Shown in pieces: positions 12,689-19,158 of a stretch of 19,158 bases of DNA. Source of the stretch: Thermoplasmata archaeon. GTDB taxonomy: Archaea; Thermoplasmatota; E2; DHVEG-1; B18-G2. Position numbers and translations under genes: made by a program. The first letter of the stretch is position 1. Every line of letters begins with the position of its first letter. The notes under the pieces are model-generated. The model had not been told where the DNA came from. It worked only from the letters and a program-made list of their open reading frames with translations, and did not search any database. The stretch spans positions 1-19,158 of the forward strand of contig JAGHAD010000014.1 of assembly GCA_021161685.1 (NCBI GenBank), written 5' to 3'.

Positions 12689-15493
12689 TCATTCAATGTA
12701 TATCGCTGGTTTTAATGGCTTTGCAAACCTGGATTTTTTAGCCGGATCGTAAGAACATGTTTCTGCACTCTCAACAATAACTTCTTCGGCACCAAATTCC
12801 TTTTTTATAAAATCGGCACATTCTTTTAAGAACTCGAGCTCGTTTATGCTAATCCTGAACCTCTCTTTATCATCACTAGAAAGCATCCTCAACTCCTTTG
12901 CAGTTTCTCCGACAAATTTCGAAATTTCCTTTCCCTTATCTTCAAGATCCTTTCTTTGTACCAAATCCTTTATCACGTTCCCAACTTCCTCTCCCTTAAG
13001 TAACCTTTCGTAGACCTCTCTTTTCCAGCGTGGGGATGTGTACAAGAAGATCCTTTTTGGTTTTATCTTGGTAACTTTTACTATTTCCTTTAAGTCATTC
13101 ATAACTTCTTTCAGTAAATCTTCTTCAACCTCATCTTCTGCAGAGATATGCCTTTCTTCAAATTCTGGAAATCTCTCTAGAGAAACAAAACCTTCCTTTC
13201 CGATTTTCTCCCACATCTCTTCTGCCAAATGCGGAGTAAATGGAGAGACGAGTTTTATCCATTTCTCTAGAATTTCCATGATGACATTCCTATCCTTTCC
13301 TCCCCTCCTGATGTACCATTTCAGATCATTCGGTATTTCAAAGAATATTTCGTTTGCCGCATCTCTCAAATTGTACTCTTCCATGTATTTGTTTATCAGG
13401 TTAATCCTTCTAGCCATGGAACTCCTGAGCCATCTTTCCAGATGACCGTTTTCTTCTCCCTTCACTTCTAGAAGTTCGTTCACCATATTCCATATCGAAG
13501 AAATCCTACTCTTGTAATTGGAAACAAGTTGGGGATCCCATTCGACATCCACAAACGGAGAAGCGGAGTGAGCATAGTACAAGCGCATCGCATCAACTCC
13601 ATACTGCTCCACCGCTTTTGGTATAGGCTCTGCTCCTCCCTTAGACTTGCTTATCTTTTCTTTTCCTTTCTGGGTTATCCACCAATGAACGAATATTCCT
13701 CTGGGCCAAAATTCAGGTGGCAGTAACGCTACATGATTCATCACAAAGACTGGAAAGTGTACGGTTTTGTGCTCCTTTCCTCCAAGGTTTATGTCAACGG
13801 GATACCAGTAAAGGACATCTCTTCTTATCTCTTCCCATATCTCCTTCTTCGCTTTACCCTTTCCAAGAAAAACAAAGTCAAAGAATTCTTCGTCCATCTC
13901 CTCGGGCTTTATTTTTCCTTCGTTCACAAACTTTGAGACGATATAGTAAATTGGATAGAGGGTAGAATCAGAAATTGGCTCTATTATCCATCCTCTTTTA
14001 AAAGGAAATTCTGTTCCGAGCCAAGAACCCTTTCTTATGCATGCCCTGTCTCCAAACCAGTCTAGAACTTTGGGCATCTCTCTCTTATAATCTTCAGGAT
14101 ATATGTTCATTGTCTCAACATGCTGTTTTGAAATCTCTGTTAGCTCTGGATCACTGTATTTTATAAACCACTGATCTGGTATTTTTTTGATAACCACCCT
14201 TTCTCCGCATCTACAAATAACCTCTTCCGAAAATTCTCTCATTATGGTTGCAAGTCCTCTATCAATCAAGTCTTCCTTTATGAGATCCTTTGCCTCGGAA
14301 ATCCTTGAACCAGCGTAATCCATGCAGTTTTCATTCAATATTCCTCCATGAAATTCTTTCTTGTAGATAATCTCTGTCGCTTTATCCAGTTTTTCTCTAT
14401 CCAGTTGACTTTTAATCCCCATCTCTTCACATATTTCTCCAGCTGGAAATTTCCCATAACCTTTTACCTTAATAATCGATATTGGCTCAATGTTAGCTCC
14501 ACTCTCCTTCAGTGCAATCCAATCATATGGAGCGTGGGCAGGAACACTCATTACAACTCCAGTAGCCACATTTGGATCAACGAAAGAACCAGCCAAGATC
14601 GGTACATTCCTCTCAACCAAAGGAACTTTACATTTCTTCCCTAAAAGATCTTTTCCTCTTATCCTCCTTCCCGTTTCCTTTATCTCATCAAACTGGTACA
14701 TCAATTTCTTTACTGCCTGAGAAGAGCAGATCCATCTCTCTCCATTTACTTCAATTTCGACATACTCCACATGCGGATTTATCCACATGTTTGTTACTCC
14801 AAATATGGTTTCAGGTCTAAGGGTTGCAGCAGGCAAAAAAGCGCCATCTTCCATTTTAAACTTCAAAACAACAAACTCCAAGATCTGAGCATCTCCTCCC
14901 TTTGAAATATCTGTTTCTGACTTATCAACAGCTACTGGTCCGCAGTTTGGACAATACGGGGCAAAATGGGTTTTTTGGATGAGCAATTTCTTTTCATTGA
15001 GTTTCAGAAACTGCCATCTAATAAACCTCTTGTAACCCTCTGATATAGTATCCATCAATCTAGAATAATCTATGAGGAAACCAAATCTCTTCCAGTAATC
15101 CTCCACATATACCTTGCTGAAAAATTTCACAACCTCAACAGGATCCTTCAGCCTTTCTATGGTTTTATCATCGCATCCATTTTCCTTTAACATCCTTAGA
15201 GTATCTGGATCTCCTCTCTCAACCTTTTTTGCAAATCCTACAGATGGTAAGCCAGAAGCATGGAAGCCAGCCGGGAAAAGTACGTTATATCCTTTCATTC
15301 TTTTATATCTTGAAATAATATCTGCGTAGGTAAAACCTCTCATGTGCCCTACGTGCAGATATCCAGATATTCCTGGGTACGCGAAGTGGATGAAGAATTT
15401 CTTTTTCCCCTCCTCCCTCCTTGCCTCATATATCTTTGCCTTGAACCACTTTTCTTGCCACTTTTTCTCCACTTCCTTGTAATTGAACTTCAT
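12689..15493 (-). CDS. leuS: Leucyl-tRNA synthetase, archaeal/eukaryotic type
   Basis: This 934-aa class Ia synthetase charges tRNA-Leu. From MKFNYKEVEKKWQEKWF it has the HIGH-class motif HVGHMRG (47-53), CPNCGPVAVDKSETD in a zinc-like module, and the CP1 editing domain with ATLRPETIFGVTNMW and TGVVMSVPAHAPYDW. The KMSKS-class motif is KISKS (613-617), followed by an anticodon-binding helical domain and the C-terminal domain typical of archaeal LeuRS. The length is normal. ATG 15493 is preferred to TTG 15505. A TATA box (15521-15530) lies about 30 bases upstream, inside the 3' end of the peptidase gene, so leuS has its own promoter as well as possible read-through. It is followed closely by the methyltransferase. 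Confidence 0.95.
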   Translation of the reverse strand: MKFNYKEVEKKWQEKWFKAKIYEARREEGKKKFFIHFAYPGISGYLHVGHMRGFTYADIISRYKRMKGYNVLFPAGFHASGLPSVGFAKKVERGDPDTLRMLKENGCDDKTIERLKDPVEVVKFFSKVYVEDYWKRFGFLIDYSRLMDTISEGYKRFIRWQFLKLNEKKLLIQKTHFAPYCPNCGPVAVDKSETDISKGGDAQILEFVVLKFKMEDGAFLPAATLRPETIFGVTNMWINPHVEYVEIEVNGERWICSSQAVKKLMYQFDEIKETGRRIRGKDLLGKKCKVPLVERNVPILAGSFVDPNVATGVVMSVPAHAPYDWIALKESGANIEPISIIKVKGYGKFPAGEICEEMGIKSQLDREKLDKATEIIYKKEFHGGILNENCMDYAGSRISEAKDLIKEDLIDRGLATIMREFSEEVICRCGERVVIKKIPDQWFIKYSDPELTEISKQHVETMNIYPEDYKREMPKVLDWFGDRACIRKGSWLGTEFPFKRGWIIEPISDSTLYPIYYIVSKFVNEGKIKPEEMDEEFFDFVFLGKGKAKKEIWEEIRRDVLYWYPVDINLGGKEHKTVHFPVFVMNHVALLPPEFWPRGIFVHWWITQKGKEKISKSKGGAEPIPKAVEQYGVDAMRLYYAHSASPFVDVEWDPQLVSNYKSRISSIWNMVNELLEVKGEENGHLERWLRSSMARRINLINKYMEEYNLRDAANEIFFEIPNDLKWYIRRGGKDRNVIMEILEKWIKLVSPFTPHLAEEMWEKIGKEGFVSLERFPEFEERHISAEDEVEEDLLKEVMNDLKEIVKVTKIKPKRIFLYTSPRWKREVYERLLKGEEVGNVIKDLVQRKDLEDKGKEISKFVGETAKELRMLSSDDKERFRISINELEFLKECADFIKKEFGAEEVIVESAETCSYDPAKKSRFAKPLKPAIYIE

Positions 15494-15508
15494 ATTTTCC
15501 CCCAAGTA

Positions 15509-18436
15509 TTACAACATCGTTTTATAATTTTCTAGGCTGTAAGGCTCCTTGGCTGGCGATAGGTCAAAGTTTACCCATGGAACTATTGCAATCCTTCCGA
15601 TGATAACCTTTGGCACATATATCTTGTGCTTTATTCCTATCCAGTTATCCCAGTAGTTCGACATCCACAAGTTAGTTCTGCAGTTCTCAAAGCTTGCGTG
15701 CCTCTTGTTACCAATAAAGTTGTTCATAGCTATGATGTTGTAATTCGATCTAACCAGATAAACTCCTTTTTCGTTGAAGGAAAAGTTATTGTAGTAGAGG
15801 ATGCAACTAAACTCACCTTCCACGTAAATGCCATAGGTGTTGTTGGTAAAGGTATTGAGTGTCATCTCAGAAAATCCTTTGATTAAGTGAATTCCCTTCT
15901 TTGCCCCTTCAATCCTGTTATTTAAACATGTGCATAGAGAATTAACCAGAAAAATCCCCTCATCGAAACCTCTAACTGTGCTATTCTCAACATAGATGTA
16001 ACTAAACTTTGAGTAAATTCCGTAGCCTTTTTCTCCAGTTACGGAGCAGTTGAAAATCCTAGTGGTAGAAGATTCCATACCAATTGCCACCTTTGAACCA
16101 CCAATCACATGCAAGTTAGCTAAAACACAGGAAGTGCCTTTGATCAGGAGATTTGCTTCATTTTCCATTTTTCCTATGAAGACTTTTTCTTTTCCTATTA
16201 GATAAATCTCGTCAGAATCTATGTTTAAGCTATCTTCGTATCTTCCTCCATGCACAAAAACAATACCCTTTGACAGATTCTCAATAGCTTTCTTTATGCT
16301 TTCCCATCTTGATACATGCCACCCTTTCGTGTTATGGTCGTACGATGCATCTACAATGTATGCAGATGCCAGATACAGCCAGTCCTCTTTTCCATCATCA
16401 GCTTCACTCCTTATCAAGTAAAGAGAAGGTCTCTCAAAGGACAGGTTGAATGTTTTTCCTGCAAATGAACTTTCTAAAGAATCATTGAAGCAGTCCACGA
16501 TTTTTATAGAGAAGTTTGCATTGAGGCAAAGGCGCACTTCTTCCTTGGCTACCTCTACGGGTATTGTACCTCCCTTTGTTAAGGTAAAGAAATAATCTGC
16601 ATCGGTATATCCTTCAGATACCTCAATCTCCCCTTTTGGTACATTCCTTGCATCGCCCTTAGGTCTATCTGGTATTCTGAGTGCTGGATCTCCAAGCAGA
16701 ACAAATCCGAAGAAGGTATGATTATTTATTGGATCGCAGAAGTCGTTATGCAGGAAGTAATCTTTCATGGCTTCAGAGACGATATCCCCTAACCTTTTAA
16801 CACCTTTAGAATACCATTTCAAAATGTTGCTCAGCATCTCAGCCATGTAGTTTTCTCTTAGTATCTTCAAATGACCTTTTTCCAGATAGGTTGTGGGTAT
16901 ACCAAAATTTGCCCTGCTCCCTCCTATATAAGCTATACCGCTGGCATTTGATAGCAATACAGCTTCTCCAAAGGAAAGATTTGAACCTAGAAGGAAGGGA
17001 TCAAAGGCTCCATTTGTACACGATATAGATATAACTATGGGTAAATTTCTACATGCTGGCAATTTTAGCAAATCGCTGGCATTCAATGCAGATCTTTCTA
17101 AAATTATACTTTTGCCATTTCCATGGCCAATATGGTAAAGTATGCCAAAATTTCCCTTGAAAATCCTCGTCAAGTTTTCCTTACTGATGAGTCCATTTGT
17201 TTTGAAAAGCTTGAGAGGTCTTATCCCATTGAAGTAGTTTCTATTTATGGCATCTACGGTTATTAATTCCCCTATATAAAGAGGGGTGCGGAATGGTGCT
17301 CCTCCAACCACTGCTACCTTCCTTAGAAGCTCAGAAGATCCATTCCATTTCGTGATTTTTTCCACAATATGATGGGCTTCTTCCACATTTCTTGCCGGAA
17401 GGCGACCAACCTTGTAGTTCGGTACCATATCGTAGTCTGGGGATGCATAGAAGAAATCGGTCGGTATCCATGAATATTGAGAGTGAAAGTAATAACTTGG
17501 AGGGACAAGCCTAGCATCTCCCAGTATGGTGACGTACTCTAAGTCAGGATGCGAGCCTCTATCATTTAAGAATGCTATTATCCTTTTTGCAAGGGAGTAG
17601 TTGTAGTAACTGTTTATTTTATCCCACCCATACAGGTAAATGTCTTTGAATCCTTCGTATGGAGGATCTTCTTTCTCATTGTAATTTCTGTATATCCAAG
17701 TTGTGTTAAAGATGGAAGTGGAAATCCCTTCCATGTCGTGGTATTTTTTGAGCAAACAAGCTTCTCTATAAAGGGAAGGATGGGTTATGATTATGTTCTT
17801 GCAACCGATGCCTTTCTTTGTTATGCCTTCGCCGGTCAGAAGATAATAGATCTCGATCGTACATCTTGTTAGTATAGTAGCTTTTCCTGCAGTTTGTAGA
17901 TACTGTAATGGATACAATTTCATGATAAGCAATTTTTTTGATCCATCGCTAGCTATGCTATAGCGCAAGATCTTTCCTGGATAGAATCCTCTGATCCTTG
18001 TTATTTTAGAGAGGAATTTCTTGAGAGAATGGTTCCATGTCAATGTGGGTGGAGAGTTTACAAGGGTGATTTTACCCTTTATCTCCCTAAACTTAATTTT
18101 GCTAACCGATATTTTGACTATTTTTACATTGATGGGAAAATCAACAACGATGGTTTTTTGTGGAACAATGGGATAACCAAACCTTCCAGAAGGAAAACAG
18201 CCCTTTATGTCCACGTAAAATCGATCTCCAAATTTAACCAATCTGGAAGAAGAAAGATCTATCTCTATTTCTATAACTCTCTTTCTCAGCTTCTCTTCAC
18301 TCAAATTTTCCAAAACGTAAACTATATCGAAATTGTAATCATTAGAAATTTGGCCTGAGGTGGCGATAGAAACTCCAGGTAGTAAAATGAGACACGTCAA
18401 AAGAAAGACTATCATCAGTTGGGCAAAATCCTTCAT
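15509..18436 (-). CDS. Secreted C25 (gingipain-like) cysteine peptidase fused to a C-terminal parallel beta-helix
   Basis: The 975-residue protein starts at ATG 18436 with a signal peptide (MKDFAQLMIVFLLTCLILLP). This start sits 28 bases from a TATA box; an upstream start at 18496 would bury the signal. Residues about 70-205 resemble the prodomain found before C25 peptidases (DRFYVDIKGCFPSGRFGYPI). The caspase-like C25 domain spans about 215-585. It has YVTILGDARLVP, GRLPARN, catalytic H438 in YHIGHGNG, nucleophile C473 in ISISCTNGAFDP, and the closing FVLLGDPALRI. From about 715 a NosD-type right-handed beta-helix follows, with repeated short strands such as GYGIYSKFSYIYVENS. No anchor ends it. 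It probably acts outside the cell, the helix perhaps binding polysaccharide or S-layer (inference). Confidence 0.82.
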   Translation of the reverse strand: MKDFAQLMIVFLLTCLILLPGVSIATSGQISNDYNFDIVYVLENLSEEKLRKRVIEIEIDLSSSRLVKFGDRFYVDIKGCFPSGRFGYPIVPQKTIVVDFPINVKIVKISVSKIKFREIKGKITLVNSPPTLTWNHSLKKFLSKITRIRGFYPGKILRYSIASDGSKKLLIMKLYPLQYLQTAGKATILTRCTIEIYYLLTGEGITKKGIGCKNIIITHPSLYREACLLKKYHDMEGISTSIFNTTWIYRNYNEKEDPPYEGFKDIYLYGWDKINSYYNYSLAKRIIAFLNDRGSHPDLEYVTILGDARLVPPSYYFHSQYSWIPTDFFYASPDYDMVPNYKVGRLPARNVEEAHHIVEKITKWNGSSELLRKVAVVGGAPFRTPLYIGELITVDAINRNYFNGIRPLKLFKTNGLISKENLTRIFKGNFGILYHIGHGNGKSIILERSALNASDLLKLPACRNLPIVISISCTNGAFDPFLLGSNLSFGEAVLLSNASGIAYIGGSRANFGIPTTYLEKGHLKILRENYMAEMLSNILKWYSKGVKRLGDIVSEAMKDYFLHNDFCDPINNHTFFGFVLLGDPALRIPDRPKGDARNVPKGEIEVSEGYTDADYFFTLTKGGTIPVEVAKEEVRLCLNANFSIKIVDCFNDSLESSFAGKTFNLSFERPSLYLIRSEADDGKEDWLYLASAYIVDASYDHNTKGWHVSRWESIKKAIENLSKGIVFVHGGRYEDSLNIDSDEIYLIGKEKVFIGKMENEANLLIKGTSCVLANLHVIGGSKVAIGMESSTTRIFNCSVTGEKGYGIYSKFSYIYVENSTVRGFDEGIFLVNSLCTCLNNRIEGAKKGIHLIKGFSEMTLNTFTNNTYGIYVEGEFSCILYYNNFSFNEKGVYLVRSNYNIIAMNNFIGNKRHASFENCRTNLWMSNYWDNWIGIKHKIYVPKVIIGRIAIVPWVNFDLSPAKEPYSLENYKTML
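15521..15530 (-). promoter_or_regulatory. Internal TATA box for leuS
   Basis: The minus strand reads AAATTATAAA about 30 bases before ATG 15493, within the last codons of the upstream peptidase gene. It predicts a nearly leaderless leuS transcript, so the essential synthetase need not depend on the secreted-peptidase gene although they almost touch. A G5 run just before the ATG might aid ribosome binding. Confidence 0.5.
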
Positions 18437-18460
18437 ACGTAGAGAAAAGATTGAATTCTT

Positions 18461-18471
18461 TAAAATTTTTT
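18461..18471 (-). promoter_or_regulatory. TATA box for the C25 peptidase gene
   Basis: The minus strand reads AAATTTTAAAG across 18461-18471, about 28 bases before ATG 18436. It fits a leaderless transcript and decides the start codon in favour of 18436, which also begins the signal peptide. Confidence 0.5.
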
Positions 18472-18496
18472 GTGTACAATTATGAATTAGGGACAA

Positions 18497-18507
18497 TTTT
18501 TATAAAC
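18497..18507 (+). promoter_or_regulatory. TATA box for the divergent beta-helix gene
   Basis: TTTTTATAAAC is a strong archaeal TATA box about 21-26 bases before ATG 18523 (or an in-frame GTG at 18529). Together with the box at 18461-18471 it packs two divergent promoters into the 86 bases between the two beta-helix genes, which may be regulated together. Confidence 0.55.
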
Positions 18508-18522
18508 AAACGTTGACTTGTT

Positions 18523-18597
18523 ATGAATGTGAAAGTAATAGCAATAATTGGATTACTGATCACGCTCTTTCCTTTTTTCAAGCACGGCAATCCATGA
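18523..18597 (+). pseudogene. Signal-peptide fragment of the beta-helix gene, separated by a frame break at a T6 run
   Basis: From ATG 18523 the frame encodes MNVKVIAIIGLLITLFPFF, a clear signal peptide, then runs to a TGA at 18595-18597. Moving to the +1 frame at the T6 run (18573-18578) continues SSTAIHEKMENVN straight into the beta-helix frame, which lacks a signal of its own. One extra T, or two missing, would restore a single secreted protein. Confidence 0.55.
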
Positions 18598-18601
18598 AAA
18601 G

Positions 18602-19021
18602 ATGGAGAACGTAAATTTATTTGATGAAAATGTTAGAAGAACATTATACGTTGGCGGCTCCGGCCCGGGAAATTATAGCAAAATACAAGATGCTATAGAC
18701 AATGCAAGCGATGGAGACACGGTGTTCGTCTATGAGGGAATATATTATGAAAATATTGTCATAAATAGGAGCATAAATTTAATTGGAGAAAATGCCAAGA
18801 CGACAATAATAGATGGGATGGAGAAGAGCAGAACAGTTTTTATTCTCGCGAGTAATGTTTTGGTATATAATTTTACAATAAGAAATGGAACCATCGGAAT
18901 TGGTAATTCAAGATGGCACGAGAATTTGGAAAAAATAACAATAAAGAACAATATAGTGATCAATAATATCTATGAAGGGATCTCTTTATGGCGATGGTAT
19001 CATATATGGAAATACCGTTAG
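18602..19021 (+). CDS. Secreted parallel beta-helix (NosD/CASH-type) protein, main frame of a disrupted gene
   Basis: The 139 codons open with LYVGGSGPGNYSKIQDAIDN, then DGDTVFVYEGIYYENIVINR and NLIGENAKTTIIDG. This is the standard start of archaeal right-handed beta-helix repeats, seen in many secreted surface proteins. The rungs that follow include SNVLVYNFTIRNGTIGIGNS and KITIKNNIVINN. The same type of domain ends the divergent peptidase. Homologues usually have a long helix, often with further surface domains. Here the frame breaks near 18980-18987 and goes on in another frame to the window edge, so the written product is truncated. Function is probably adhesive or carbohydrate binding; I see no catalytic motif. 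Confidence 0.7.
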   Translation: MENVNLFDENVRRTLYVGGSGPGNYSKIQDAIDNASDGDTVFVYEGIYYENIVINRSINLIGENAKTTIIDGMEKSRTVFILASNVLVYNFTIRNGTIGIGNSRWHENLEKITIKNNIVINNIYEGISLWRWYHIWKYR

Positions 19022-19158
19022 TAATGATAGATGGGGGATATGTTTATATGGCTCCTATTTTAATGTGGTAGTCAACAACAACCTTATGAAAAATGAAGAG
19101 AATGCCCATGTATATTATTGGGGAAATTGGCCCTTGTTCTGGACAAACCGATTCCTAA
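18985..19158 (+). pseudogene. Continuation of the beta-helix gene in the -1 frame, running off the window
   Basis: Starting at 18985 this frame reads LYGDGIIYGNTVSNDRWGIC, then YFNVVVNNNLMKNEENAHVY and YYWGNWPLFWTNRF, with no stop to the window end. The repeating NN and GI/GN positions are those of beta-helix rungs. It follows directly from INNIYEGIS in the main frame. The join needs one extra base near GATCTCTTTATGG. It is part of the same gene, 3' incomplete. Confidence 0.6.

Noticed and set aside
13038..13445. Open frames antisense to leuS, purL and the peptidase, including several over 100 codons
   Set aside because: They are rich in Ser, Phe and Leu as expected from the reverse complement of Lys/Glu-rich genes, and lie wholly within well-identified genes.
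15493..15505. LeuRS starting at TTG 15505
   Set aside because: ATG 15493 gives the usual archaeal LeuRS N-terminus and fits the upstream TATA box.

Overview
The window is a gene-dense stretch of an archaeal, very probably euryarchaeal, chromosome. The evidence is an RPA gene followed by its COG3390 partner, an archaeal SepF, a Pth2-type peptidyl-tRNA hydrolase, an archaeal LeuRS, a geranylgeranyl-reductase-family flavoprotein for isoprenoid lipids, and AT-rich TATA boxes repeatedly placed about 26-28 bases before start codons. Heavy use of AGG/AGA and ATA codons and Lys/Glu-rich proteins fit a thermophile. The gingipain-like/beta-helix secreted proteins recall uncultured Thermoplasmata-type genomes, but I cannot fix the lineage from sequence alone. 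I see no tRNA, rRNA, CRISPR array, transposase or integrase.

Layout: (1) 1-937, the end of an RPA (ssDNA-binding) gene translationally coupled to its RPA-associated protein. (2) 934-1308 (minus), sepF, sharing its stop palindrome with the preceding gene. (3) 1500-2580, an overlapping two-gene cassette: an unrecognised 82-aa protein and a protein with two complete PD-(D/E)XK nuclease-like domains. This is the least explained functional unit here. (4) 2581-4881, a long spacer and a secreted, membrane-anchored protein whose signal peptide lies in another frame. (5) 4864-6042 (minus), geranylgeranyl reductase, divergent from a small DUF5749-like gene and pth2. (6) 6671-9263 (minus), the purS-purL operon. 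(7) 9422-10000, a small secreted-protein gene that looks decayed. (8) 10034-11065, a histone-deacetylase-family amidohydrolase. (9) 11079-11721 (minus), a DUF2178 membrane protein and an XRE regulator behind an array of TTAACAT half-sites. (10) 12013-18436 (minus), a secreted C25-type cysteine peptidase fused to a beta-helix, then LeuRS with its own promoter, then a Trm9-like methyltransferase. (11) 18523-19158, a second secreted beta-helix gene, divergent from the peptidase and disrupted at least twice.

Housekeeping roles present are replication and ssDNA handling, division (SepF/FtsZ), lipid maturation, purine synthesis and translation (LeuRS, Pth2, tRNA methylation). These alternate with lineage-specific secreted proteins. 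Two themes cross the window. Genes are packed very tightly, with overlapping stops and leaderless promoters. Single-base frame breaks also recur, in secreted-protein genes and at the pth2 3' end, and must be separated into true decay, assembly error or recoding.
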